Part shown: in pieces, positions 11,216 to 21,085 of the stretch
Position numbering within the stretch: position 1 is the stretch's first letter
How the letters are laid out: each line of letters opens with the position of its first letter
Assembly (NCBI GenBank): GCA_916048095.2
Contig: OU696575.1
Span: 9,390,468-9,454,467, forward strand
DNA length: 64,000 bases
Direction of reading: 5' to 3'
DNA from: Sacculina carcini
Lineage: Eukaryota; Arthropoda; Thecostraca; Sacculinidae
Notes under the pieces: model-generated
What the model was told of the DNA's origin: nothing
The model's database searches: none
Seen by the model: only the letters and a program-made list of their open reading frames with translations
Translations under genes and position numbers: made by a program

Positions 11216-11318
11216 CCGACTGAAGACTTTCGTTTCCCAGAACGATCGATATTGTGATGCCGTTACAAAAAACAAGACAGATACCAAACTAATGTTAAGT
11301 CTCTCACGAATCGCTCTA

Positions 11319-11475
11319 ATTATTAGAGCCTGCCGGACTATTAGAACCTGTCGGATAAATAGAGCATTTACGGTACATATACTGGAGAGAGTACAAAAAG
11401 CGATAACAAAAACAATCCCAGAATACCAAGGTCTTGAATGCAAGGAGAGACTGGAAATGCTGAATCTGTCTACAT
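11319..11475 (+). repeat. 157-bp block identical to 12299-12455
   Basis: Base-for-base identical to the block 980 bp downstream. It holds the right arm of the TA-type MITE (to 11373), a TA, and then LINE-A coding sequence for ERVQKAITKTIPEYQGLEC. Here it sits between the 5' end of LINE-C and LINE-A fragment 3, out of order for the LINE. It is clearly a copied segment, not an independent insertion. Confidence 0.9.
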
Positions 11476-11978
11476 ACGGTGTTGGCACCAATATTTTTCT
11501 GGTCTATGTGAATTATGTGAAAGATGTGCAGCCGATCTGCTCGTATACGAATATGTTTGCCGACTATCTATAGGTGCAACAAGTCTTGAAAATGAGGATG
11601 ACTGCAAAAAACTACAAACATATCTAGACAATTTGAATTGCTGGAGTCGAAAATGGCAGATATAATTTAACACGGAAAAATGTGATATTGTCATATTTGA
11701 AAGGGAAAGAGATGACCACGTTGGATAGAAAAGATAGAAAATAAAGTGCTAAAAGAAGTTGAGATGGTGAAAGATTTGAGACTTTCAATCAATTCGACAA
11801 TGCCACCTGAAACTCATATTGCTGAAATGGTGAAAACCCCGATTATCAAGCTGCTAATATTTGAATTGCATTTGCCTACAAAGACGCTGACATAATCAGG
11901 AGGTTGATTATTTCACTGATAAGGCCGGTCCTGGAGTACGCACTGGGTGTGTGGAATCCTCACCTACAAAAACATATA
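11476..11978 (+). pseudogene. LINE-A fragment 3: RT from VPQG region to C-terminal part
   Basis: It encodes GVGTNIFLVYVN (normally VPQG..LGP..FLVYVND), then FADYL (normally FADD), LENEDDCKKLQTYLDNLNCWSRKWQI, FNTEKCDIVIF, VKDLRLSINSTMPPETHIAEMVK and VLEYALGVWNPHLQKHI. This is the finger-to-thumb order of L2/CR1 RTs and continues where fragment 2 stops at 6960. Several stops are present. It is interrupted at 11978 by a MITE and resumes at 12354. Confidence 0.75.
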
Positions 11979-12353
11979 CCGTGAATGCTCTTTTTATCCG
12001 ACCTGCGGGTTTATTTTTCGACCCCCTGCGTATGGTGCCGGATTATAAGATCCTGCCGTATTATTAGAGCCTGTCGGATTATTTTTGGGCACTCCGCACG
12101 GTAGGATTGCGCAAAAACTGCAATAACAAAAATAGCGCACTGATAACAGAGACGAGAGAAGACGCATATCTCCACAGTGTATTGTTCTGTGTAGTAATCG
12201 CCCACGTGTTTTTTTGTTATGATGGAATCCCACAATCGCATCTCAAGCGAGGACGAGCTCCAGCTTCACGAAGGTGCCGGAATATTTGAGCCTGCCGGAT
12301 TATTAGAGCCTGCCGGACTATTAGAACCTGTCGGATAAATAGAGCATTTACGG
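11979..12353. mobile_element. 375-bp MITE with terminal inverted repeats and TA target duplication
   Basis: Left end CCGTGAATGCTCTTTTTATC; right end, reverse-complemented, CCGTAAATGCTCTATTTATC. TA dinucleotides flank both ends (11977-11978, 12354-12355). Removing the element restores the LINE reading HLQKHIHILERVQKA, whose spacing matches L2/CR1 proteins, so the insertion into LINE-A is well supported. Subterminal parts carry 18-bp units of the type ATTATTAGAGCCTGCCGG on both arms. TA targets and CCGTAAA termini suggest a Tc1/mariner- or pogo-type non-autonomous element. No transposase is encoded. Confidence 0.8.
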
Positions 12354-12740
12354 TACATATACTGGAGAGAGTACAAAAAGCGATAACAAAAACAATCCCA
12401 GAATACCAAGGTCTTGAATGCAAGGAGAGACTGGAAATGCTGAATCTGTCTACATTGAAGGAAGGAAGAGAACGAGTAGATTTGATAATGATTTTCAAGT
12501 GCTTGGCAGGCATGGAAGACATTCAAAATTAGAAATTGTTCAATTTGTCAGCGTCAAAGATAGGACACAAAAAATACCTTTTACAAAACAAAAATTATAG
12601 AGATGTGGAAAATTCAGGTTCGTGGAATGAATTACGGGCAAGCGTAACAAACCAAATAACTGTGAAATGTTTCAAAGTAAAGTATGATCATTGGAAGGCG
12701 GGACACACGAGTTTTTCACTCTTTCCTGCTTAATAAAACT
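12354..12740 (+). pseudogene. LINE-A fragment 4: ORF2 C-terminus and 3' end
   Basis: It encodes ILERVQKAITKTIPEYQGLE, CKERLEMLNLSTLKEGRERV, DLIMIFKCLAGMEDIQN and, after frame changes, a final WNELRASVTNQITVKCFKVK and DHWKAGHTSFSLFPA before a stop near 12732. This closes the LINE-A protein. The 3' untranslated region and tail beyond are not distinct. Confidence 0.75.
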
Positions 12741-13352
12741 GGGTGAGATACAAACTAATAAGCTAAACACACACATACGAGTATATAACAAAGACGCCTA
12801 CAAATATAATACGCACAGAAACACATACATATATACGCTACAAAACAAAAATAAAAAGGCAATTATGGGTATAAATATAATATAAAATTTCATAATTTTC
12901 AGAAACGGCGACAAAACTGTTGTGACCAGATGAAGGAAAGTGTGATTTATTCAGAAAATACTTTGACACACACACACACACACACACACATACATACACA
13001 CACACTCACACATACGTACAGCGTTGTGCTTTCAGAATCGATCATAGGCTCTGCTCTTGTTCTATTGCCGCTGGTGTGTGCAAATTTGCACAATTGAATC
13101 TCTTGGTTGTGATTTACTGTCATGCACGCATCAACCAGGGCATTTAGCGTGCCCAATCATATAGGATGAAGTGCTGTGGCGAAATCGTTCAACACTTGAC
13201 TATTTCCTTTATGTGCTCAAATTTGACGCAGTAATCATACATTAAATATTGAAAATTAGTATACACTTTTTGACACAGCGAAATAGTAATGAATACAAAT
13301 TGCTCTGAATCTATGATGTATGATGAATGTAGTATGGTATCAACCGGTCTTG
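12741..13352. other. Non-coding stretch with a CA/CATA microsatellite
   Basis: AT-rich sequence with CA repeats at about 12966-13020, read as a Cys/Val-rich open frame on the minus strand that is a microsatellite artefact. No gene seen. Confidence 0.6.
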
Positions 13353-13360
13353 GTATGACG

Positions 13361-13586
13361 AACCGGCGGATCTAGAGGGGGGCTCAGGGGTTTAAAGCCC
13401 ACCCTAAAATGTTTCCATCAACTCCTGATAACTAAGATATTCACTGAAAAAGGTCAATAAAAATATATTTCTGTAGAATTTGTTGATATGGGCATGATCG
13501 CAAAAAGTTGCACAATGATGCATGTACATGACTGATCCCATGCAATATTTAGTCCCCCACAAAATTGCGGTCTGGGTCTGCCACTG
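13361..13586. mobile_element. 226-bp hAT-type MITE
   Basis: Perfect 8-bp direct repeats GTATGACG flank it (13353-13360 and 13587-13594), the hAT target size. The ends read AACCGGCGGATCTAGAGGGG and, reverse-complemented, CAGTGGCAGACCCAGACCGC, which match each other partly and resemble the common hAT terminus CAGTGGCGGA. There is no coding capacity. Confidence 0.8.
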
Positions 13587-13711
13587 GTATGACGTAGTAT
13601 GACACCGCCAATTGTATCAATGCCACTTGTCTAAGCCGGTTTTAGTTAATTGTTTATAGCACTGTGTTGTCTATATTGCTGAGCAGCGCACTCACGAAAA
13701 CACCCGCTGAA

Positions 13712-13713
<2 letters not shown>

Positions 13714-13804
<91 letters not shown>
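13714..13804. repeat. (CA)n(TA)n microsatellite
   Basis: An uninterrupted CA run passing into a TA run. The Thr-His and Tyr-Ile open frame across it is an artefact. Confidence 0.95.
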
Positions 13805-13808
<4 letters not shown>

Positions 13809-14211
13809 AAACCGTTGTTCTCCTTTTTGTTTCACATAGTCTCTGATATTAAACACGCCTTATGTTTTTTACCGTTTGGGAAGTCTGCGAGAGGTCAAAT
13901 TTCTCGACGCTTCATGTTTCTGCGGGCATGCTATATTGCTGGGGACACTCAGTGAGAGATGACAATTTTTATATGGGGTGCATGTGTACAGAATCATTGC
14001 CACTGCTATAACGCTAGCCTCATGCAGGCAAAGCCATTTATACAACTCCATACTGCCTAGCTGTGAAGATGTCGCTTTTACACTGACACTTGCCTTACGA
14101 CAGCAGCGTCGACTCTGGAAAAATTTCAGTGGGGAAACCTGATTGAGAGCAAAGTATGCTGAAATTTAGATAAATGTAATCTTAAATTATTGAGCTAAGG
14201 AGGCTAGGAGA
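13805..14211. other. Unassigned intergenic or intronic sequence
   Basis: No coding, repeat-border or RNA signal recognised. Confidence 0.4.
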
Positions 14212-14261
14212 TGCTGAATTTTTGGGAGGAGCATCCTCCCAAAAATATCCTCGTCAGCATT
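14212..14261. repeat. Inverted repeat at the LINE-D 5' junction
   Basis: TTTTTGGGAGGA and TCCTCCCAAAAA face each other around a 3-base loop. An outer ATGCTGA/TCAGCAT pair extends the stem, with an extra 6 bases in the right arm. It lies exactly where LINE similarity begins, so it probably arose during the truncated insertion. Confidence 0.75.
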
Positions 14262-15488
14262 GTCTCTCCTCAAATCCTATCTCTCTGGTCGCACTTTTTC
14301 AGTAAACTTCAATTCAACTGTTTCAAAATCTGCTTCTCTTATTTCTGGTGTCCCTCAAGGTTCTATCTTGGGTCCTACTCTTTTAAATCTTTACATGTCT
14401 TCTCTCTGTACTGTCCTTTGTAAATACAACATTCCTTTCCATATTTATGCCGATGATATACAACTCCTAATTCCTTGTCCTTTCTCTCATGCCACTCTTC
14501 TCAATGATATTCTCTCTGATATTACGTCCTGGACCACCTTTCGTCGCCTCATTCTCAACACTTCTAAGTCTGAATTTCTTATCCTTCACCCTCCGCGCAT
14601 TTCTCCTCCATTACTCCCAATCGCTGTATCTTCCTCTGTTCGAAACTTGGGTGCTATCTTCGATTCCAACTTGTCCTTTTCAAACAATGTTGTCTCTATT
14701 TCGCGCACCTGTCGTTTGATTTTATGCAGTCTATACCCTATTCGATCCTGTTTAGACCAACCTTCTTCTATTAAATTAATACAGTCTCTTGTTCTTTCTC
14801 GTCTTGATTATTGCAGCTCACTCCACTAAATTCTTACCAACAAATCCCTGAAAATCCTTCAAAAAATAATTAATCAATCCTGGCTTTTTGTGCTCCATCC
14901 TACACCTTGCCGCCATACCTCTCAATTCTTGTTCCAATTCCACTGGCTTCCCATCATTCCTAGGATTCATTTTCGGCTGTGTTGTCTCATATATAAAATT
15001 CTGCACAATAGCTCTTCCCCGTCCTATCTTTCTGATCTTCTAGTTTCTTCTAATGACTTTAATTCTCGTATTCATCGTCCTTTATCCTGTCCTCGCGCTA
15101 TCAACGAGTCACCTTGGTCCGCAAAATCCTTTTCTTTCTATGCGCCTCGGGTCTACAATGATCTTCCTTCCTCAATCACTTCCTCTTCATCCTTTAGTAG
15201 ATTTTCCTCCTCACTTCGTAAATATCTTTTTGCTAAATCTTTTGATCCCACTTCTCGCACTCCTACACCTTACGCTTCCCTATGACTCTAATTTACAATT
15301 ACTTATGTTTTTACTTATTTTCATTTTATTTATCTCCATTATTATAAAAAAAAAAATTCCTTTCTGTGAATTTTCTACTTCTTTTCTCACATCTTGATAT
15401 CGTGTACTGTTGTTTCTAATTGTTGTCTCTTTCGCGCTTGTTTCTGTGTGAGCGCTATACAAATACATTGTTGTTGTTGTTGTTGTTG
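14212..15488 (+). mobile_element. LINE-D: 5'-truncated L2/CR1-like LINE with fold-back start
   Basis: RT is open from about 14260: SLLKSYLSGRTFSVNFNST, LISGVPQGSILGPTLLNLYM, FHIYADDIQLL (intact YADD) and LGAIFDSNLSFSNNV, to a stop at 14827-14829. Past the stop the C-terminal region continues in the same and another frame (FHWLPIIPRIHFRLCCLIYK; ESPWSAKSFSFYAPRVYNDL) to a stop near 15283. The 3' UTR ends with AGCGCTATACAAATACATTG and then (TTG)n at 15463-15488. The 5' junction is a hairpin (see separate entry). Confidence 0.8.
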
Positions 15489-16200
15489 AGGAGTATTTTC
15501 TTGAAGGGGACCGAGAAATTATTCCGCTATTTGGAATTTTCCGCTTTTTGGAAGTGTGCTCTGCAACAATCTTTATCAATCTTTTTTATTGTGAATTGTT
15601 ATTTTTCACAAAATATTCTCTGGTACCGGTTATATTAGTTTTCATCTTTCTCAAATTATTCTAGAGACATTTCAAACTCCAGAAAATTATTCCGTTGCAC
15701 AGCGTTTTCTTCAGGAGGTCATGGTTTTGGTATGCGGCAGTTTTCATTTGAGTCCCGTTTTATCAATGCTGAACACCTTATTAATCTCCGATACAACGGA
15801 ATCAAAATTGTCAGTGTTATAGAAAAATTTATATTTATGTATGATTGCTGTGCGAGCCAATCTGAGATCTTTGACGGCCGTTTAGTTTGCCTATGCATAA
15901 GACCAGCGCTAATAAGTCACACATATCTACCAATCAGTCTGTAACAGTCAACTGTTGTCACTCGACCAGCTGGAATACGTGTATTCCACACATCCTCCGT
16001 TTATAAATAAGAAAATAACCTTCGTTTTCCGCTATTTGGTGGTTTGCTATATGAGCGGGGACTAATAGTTTATTCCCCTATTTGGAGATTGCCGCTATTT
16101 AAATTTTGCTATTCCGAGGCGTAATTAACACGTATTTGATACGTATAAATGGGACCAAGGAGGTATTCCGCTATTTGGAGGTCCGTTGCTCGCAGGATCG
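15489..16200. repeat. Dispersed CCGCTATTTGG motif cluster
   Basis: CCGCTATTTGG or close variants recur near 15522, 15541, 16028, 16076, 16093 and 16168, all in the same direction, often after GGGACC or GGGACTA. This looks like subterminal repeats of one or more pogo/Tc1-like DNA elements, but no paired ends were found. Spaces between motifs are AT-rich and non-coding. Confidence 0.4.
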
Positions 16201-17000
16201 GCCTATTTTGTTTCACCCCATCATCACTATGCAGCACTGTATATCCACTCTGTCAATGGGGCTTGCAGCGTTGTGCCATAAACGTTCATTGCACCACCCG
16301 GAATTGTTTTCGTTGTATTTATGATGCCTGTCGAACACACCATACAAATTTCCACCAATCCGTTTTACAATGGCCGAGGGAGAGACGGGCCCATATAGTA
16401 GGCGTTCTTTGACGGCGACACAAAACCCTTCGCTAAATTCTGAGCGTTGAATTTGTCAGTGTCTACAGCGGTGTTAGTTGTAGAATATTTGCCGAGTGTG
16501 ATATGTGTTGTACTGAACCCACACGATTCAATTCAATTCAAATATGTTGTGTAGGGCCTGATATCAAATGTTTGATGACTAATATGTTGATCTGGTTTTC
16601 ACAAATGCAATTGCAATTTATCAACAAACTCACTATTTTAACAAAGTTTCTTATATTTTACCAATGCTGTTATAGTCTACTGCATGGTAACATTCACCAG
16701 AAATCAGTTATTCAGTTTTTATGTGATTTTCAAATACGCTGTCGTACAGAGCTGGCAAAATGGTTTGGAGAATTGTAATTTTTGTTGAAAAAACAACCAT
16801 TTTTTGTACATATACGAGTACATGTACGTACATTCTTTAAAATCAAAATTATTTGTATTATATTAATTTGTCTCCATATTTAATTTGCAACAAGCCATAT
16901 TGGGAATGCAATTTTTCTGAAATGTCACACAACAATTCAGGCAAGCATGAGAGATTTTCAGGCGACGCGTAAACATGATTATGAAGCATGAGTATATAAG
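16201..17000. other. Unassigned sequence, possibly old pogo-type transposon remains
   Basis: A short frame at about 16371 reads MAEGETGPYSRRSLTATQ, loosely like the N-terminus of pogo-type transposases, but it ends quickly and no further domain follows. The rest is AT-rich with no signal. Confidence 0.25.
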
Positions 17001-17024
17001 TGTGTGTGTCTACGTGTGTGAGCG

Positions 17025-17028
17025 TGTC

Positions 17029-17100
<72 letters not shown>

Positions 17101-17197
17101 GTGTGTTTGCGCTTCCGTGCGAGTGTATGAGTGTCAACCGAGTATATGGATGAGATGTGGCTATGTATGTGTGCTCGTCTGTGTTTGTGTATGCATT

Positions 17198-17268
<71 letters not shown>
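17025..17268. repeat. Two long (GT)n microsatellite tracts
   Basis: GT runs at about 17030-17100 and 17199-17266 with a degenerate GT-rich link. They generate long Cys-Val and Thr-His open frames on both strands that are not genes. Confidence 0.95.
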
Positions 17269-17409
17269 TGTCTTGTTCGCACATAACTGCATGTCAATTT
17301 TCAATGACATTTTTTGTCGTAGATGTCCAAGGCGCTCAACAAATGGGCGAATATTTCTCAATCTTTCTCGTGAGATGTTTGTGAAAGACACTGTTCACGT
17401 TGCATACAC

Positions 17410-17480
17410 ACATGCACACACACACGCACACACATGCGCACACACACATGCATACACACACACATACACACGCACACATT
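17410..17480. repeat. Imperfect CA-rich microsatellite
   Basis: CA repeats interrupted by CATG and CGCA units. Confidence 0.8.
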
Positions 17481-17499
17481 TATAGCCCTGCAAATATAT

Positions 17500-18099
17500 G
17501 TCCACATGTTTTGTATAGGCATTCACATACGTACAGAGATTGTCATATATTATTTCTGCTTTATCATATTTGAGATTATTTCACAAATATTATTCACATA
17601 TATTGGTTAAATATTTTGCAATATTGCATTGCTGCAACATTTGTAATATTTTCATTTGTAGTAATGTCGGATTTCTATATCTGAGTAATTTATTGAATAA
17701 GAGAGCTTACGGTATGATGCAGTTGAACTCACATTTATTGCATTTGTTTTGTTAGTGTTTTTCATATTTAGCATAGTTTTCAACGCTCTAATCCAAATTC
17801 CTCGATTATGTTGAATTATATCTGTTAACATCGTGTTTTTGCCACTTTTAATACAATTTTGTCAAGCTATATCGTTTCTCCTCGATTACAGAGCTGGACA
17901 CAGAATTGAAATCTTCCATCACAATTCTTCTTTCCTTTTTCACTAATTTTCATTATTATCCTAATTGTTTCTTGTTCGTGGCTTGCAAAAATGTCCCTTT
18001 CAGTGGTCTCGATTGTGCTTATTTTTGTCAGATCACATTTGAATCACATTCTGGTTGAATATCTATTACCTTCATTATCACAAGTATTAAAATACATTC
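17500..18099. other. Non-coding AT-rich stretch
   Basis: No recognisable gene, repeat border or RNA before LINE-E starts at about 18100. Confidence 0.4.
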
Positions 18100-19220
18100 T
18101 CTAAACGGGGGTGTCCCACTCTCTTCAACCTGTATATGTCCTCACTGTGTAATACTCTAAAACGTTATGCTGTGGCTTTTCATATCTATGCCGACGACAT
18201 TCAACTGCTATGTCCACTTCCGTTTCCCTACTCATCCTATATGTCTGAACTTCTATCGGATATTTCATCATGGGCTGCTTCTCGTCATCTTCTGAAAAAT
18301 TCTTCTAAAACTGAATTCATGGTTGTTCACCCTCCTCGTCTAACTCCACCTATTCTTCCATTTCCTTTACGTTCGTCAGTGCGAAACTTGGGTGTAATTA
18401 TGGATTCCTCTCTCACCTTTAGCAATAATATTAGTTCTGTCACACGTACATGCCGTCTTATTCTTCGTGCGTTGTATCCAATACGTCCATTCCTCGACCA
18501 AGCGTCTGCCATCAAGCTCATCAAAACACTGGTATTTCCTCGCATAGATTATTGTATTATTTTATATTTCAACACTCTGCGATGCTATTTGAAACCATGT
18601 CAGACGGTGATTAATCAATGTTGCAGATTTGTCCTCTCTCCTGTTGTTTGTGTTCATACATCTCAGCATTTGTACAATCTTCGTTGGCTGCGTATTATTC
18701 CGCGAATTCATTTCTGTCTTTCCTGTGTTATTTTCAAACTGTTGAACGGCGTCGATTAACCAGAATATCTTGTACGTTTGGTATCTCGAGTATCAAATCC
18801 CTCCGCCCGTATTTCACGTCCTCTACAATGTCCTAGAGCGTTGTGTGAATCTCCCTGGTCAGCAAAATCATTTACATTTTTGCCCTCATTTCTATAACTC
18901 ACTTCCATCTCATATCCTTCTATCTCCCTCTTTTTCTTCTTTCACTTCATCTCTGCGCACATACTTATTCTCAAAACATTTTGATCGCTCATGTCATTGC
19001 CTCACACCCTATGCCAAAATTTAGCCGCTCAAAGTGCACATTCATCTTTTGCTTGCTTTTGTGCTTGCCTTCACGTGTTTTTGTGTCCTGTAATCAATTT
19101 TTATATCTCCTATCTCTACCTGATTATCTTTGTACTGAAAAACTATGTGGATTTCTTATTTTTTCCTGTCTTATTTTTACTGTGTGTGTATGTTATATTC
19201 TTATTCATTGGTTCAATTTC
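18100..19220 (+). mobile_element. LINE-E: 5'-truncated L2/CR1-like LINE, RT C-terminal half
   Basis: It starts inside the VPQG block (GCPTLFNLYMSSLCNTLK). It continues with FHIYADDIQLLCPLPFPYSS, ISSWAASRHLLKNSSKTEFM, LGVIMDSSLTFSNNI, FPRIDYCIILYFNTL and LRWLRIIPRIHFCLSCVIFK. After a stop at about 18757 it goes on to a C-terminus ending SKHFDRSCHCLTPYAKI at 19022. YADD is intact but the element is dead through truncation. It is the same family group as LINE-D. The 3' border with LINE-F is not sharp. Confidence 0.75.
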
Positions 19221-19224
19221 TGAG

Positions 19225-20224
19225 CTCCTACTTTGGTTGATTATATTGAGACCGCTGTTGAATCGTTCCTTCTTCCTCACTTGGCCTGCCTTCTACGCCA
19301 GTCTGCGCTGTTTGACTATTCTGCTCATTCTTTGTCACCATGTCAACCGTGCTTCCTGAAGGAAATTGCTCTTTCTGCAAAACGGCCAGTGGCGATGCAA
19401 TTCGCTGTGTGAAATGCTCACTCTGCTCTGCCTGGGCTCACTCTAAGTGTGCGTCACTACAAGGTGTCAAGCTTGACGCCATCATTTCCATAAACTGGAT
19501 ATGCTCACCTGGTATTGGTCTGATCTTCTCACTCCCACTACTTCTCTCGTCTCGCGTCTTCTCAATCTCACTACTTCTTTCTTGTCTCGCGGCCACCTTC
19601 CTCTTCACTGTCCTCGTGCCACCAATGAGTCTCCCTGGTCCTCAAAATCACTGTTCTTCTTTGGTCCTCGCCTCTATAACTCTCTTCCTACTCATATCAC
19701 CGCATCTTCCTCCCTCAACTCTTTTTCTCATCAGATTCGACAATATCTATTTGACCTCTCTTTGACTCTGTTTCTCACTCACTTACTCCACTCGCCACTT
19801 TGTAAATACTAATGCGTTTATATTTTGTTCAATTTCTGGGCTAGGTTATTATTGCTGGCCTGTTATGTTCCCGGTGAACAGTCAATTCTTATCTGTTATC
19901 TTTTATATTTGTATCTTTCTAGACTTACTGTTATATTATTTATCCTGTGTGTCTGATCGTCTGATTCTGATTTCGCGTGATTTGTTTTCCCATTCTTACT
20001 TATGGTACCCCATGTGTATGTGTTTGTTTTTGCTTATATATGTGTGTGTATGTGTGTGTGTGTGTGTGTGTGTATGTGTGTGTGTGTGTGTGTGTGCTCC
20101 TATGTGTGCATTATGTGTTCTTAGAGTTGTCACATGTTTATCTCCATAGTTGTGTTTGCCTTTTTAATTTTGTCGCGCTTCTGTGCATATTAGCGCTATA
20201 TTAAATACATTGATTGATTAATTG
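19225..20224 (+). mobile_element. LINE-F: internally deleted LINE (ORF1 start joined to ORF2 end)
   Basis: A 5' region with an ATG at 19340 opens an ORF1-type PHD-like finger: NCSFCKTASGDAIRCVKCSL, then AWAHSKCASLQGV. At about 19500 the sequence jumps to the extreme C-terminus of ORF2 (CPRATNESPWSSKSLFFFGP, RLYNSLPTHI, ending near 19810). A full 3' UTR follows, with a GT microsatellite at about 20038-20098 and the family end AGCGCTATATTAAATACATT plus (GATT)n. Everything between the finger and the RT tail is missing, so this is a non-autonomous derivative of the LINE-B/D/M/N group. Confidence 0.75.
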
Positions 20225-20370
20225 AAAATGAGTATTTATAGCGCTCTGTGTTGTCTCATATTTCACCGACCTGTAGCTTATATTTTTGTTTGTATGTACA
20301 ATTTTTGTTCTTTTTAATCGCGCCATTGTTGCTATGTGCGCTAAATCAAATACATGTTGTTGTTTTTGTA
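20225..20370 (+). repeat. Second LINE 3' end directly behind LINE-F
   Basis: About 145 bases ending GTGCGCTAAATCAAATACATGT-type sequence and a TTG-rich tail. This is the same 3'-end signature as the neighbouring family. LINE-F probably inserted into or next to this older tail. Confidence 0.6.
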
Positions 20371-20372
20371 TA

Positions 20373-20678
20373 CCGTAAAACCTCTACATGAACCTGTATT
20401 TGAATGACAATTCTATTTGAATGGTGCCAATAATCAAACGTCACTTTGATGATTTTTTCTCCTTTGGTAATAGCAATCAGTGACTGATTTTCATGAGTGA
20501 AACTGTATTTTGTCAAATATGTACGCGTATGCTATGTGGTTGTTTACATCCATAAAATTTACAATATATTGGAGTCTAAAAATAAAAATAGTCTAAAAAT
20601 ACAGCGGCACCTTCTAATTCACTACGACGGAGGATTCGTAAAATACAACGGCATGCCGTTCAAATAGACGTTTTACGG
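20373..20678. mobile_element. 306-bp MITE, pogo/Tc1-like ends
   Basis: Left end CCGTAAAACCTCTACATGAA; right end, reverse-complemented, CCGTAAAACGTCTATTTGAA. The left flank is TA (20371-20372), the right TG, so the target duplication has decayed or been lost. The termini resemble those of the MITE at 11979-12353, suggesting one transposase family. Non-coding. Confidence 0.65.
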
Positions 20679-21085
20679 TGTGTTTATAGACTTATGTGTT
20701 TGGCAAAGCTTGAACTCGAGTACTTTATCATTGATTCTTTTTATTTGGGATATCCAGGAATCCACAGAAAATATGCTCATCCAATTCCATCCATTCATTC
20801 AATATCGATCCAATTTACCCCATCTCAAGCGCTAAAAACACACAGGAGTCAAAAGTTCTGTGAAATTCACAAACCTATGATTTTTTATTGTTTCCATATA
20901 TAAAATGGTGTTTATTTTTTATTATTGTGATAATAAATTTGGAATAGCAGTCATCGTAATTGAATTTTGGGAACACTTTGCAAGGGTGAGCGTCATGCTT
21001 TAGAATTGTCACATTCATCTTTCGCATCCCCAACATTTGCTTATAAAAGGATGACTTATAAAATAATATCATTGATGTTCTCCAG
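20679..21085. other. Intron-side sequence upstream of the first receptor exon seen
   Basis: AT-rich and non-coding. It ends in TTCTCCAG, a plausible 3' splice acceptor for the exon at 21086. No upstream receptor exon was recognised. Confidence 0.5.

Larger units (their letters stand above)
7170..11318 (-). mobile_element. LINE-C: nearly intact CR1-like LINE
   Basis: A two-ORF non-LTR retrotransposon on the minus strand with an open ORF2 (7288-10230) and ORF1 (stop at 10151) that overlap by 80 bp. The 3' end is followed by a TTTG-rich simple tail (7175-7245 on the + strand as AAAC-type repeats). The 5' border is where the sequence changes at 11318/11319 into a block duplicated from 12299-12455. 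Open frames of this length among decayed neighbours point to a recent insertion. Confidence 0.85.

Noticed and set aside
13664-13846. Open frames of repeated Thr-His, Tyr-Ile or Cys-Val (here and at 16979-17391, 19977-20204, 21811-22106, 33407-33654, 34671-35285)
   Set aside because: They are translations of CA, TA and GT microsatellites, open because the repeats lack stops.
16371-16436. MAEGETGPYSRRSLTATQ as a pogo transposase start
   Set aside because: Too short and unsupported by following motifs.
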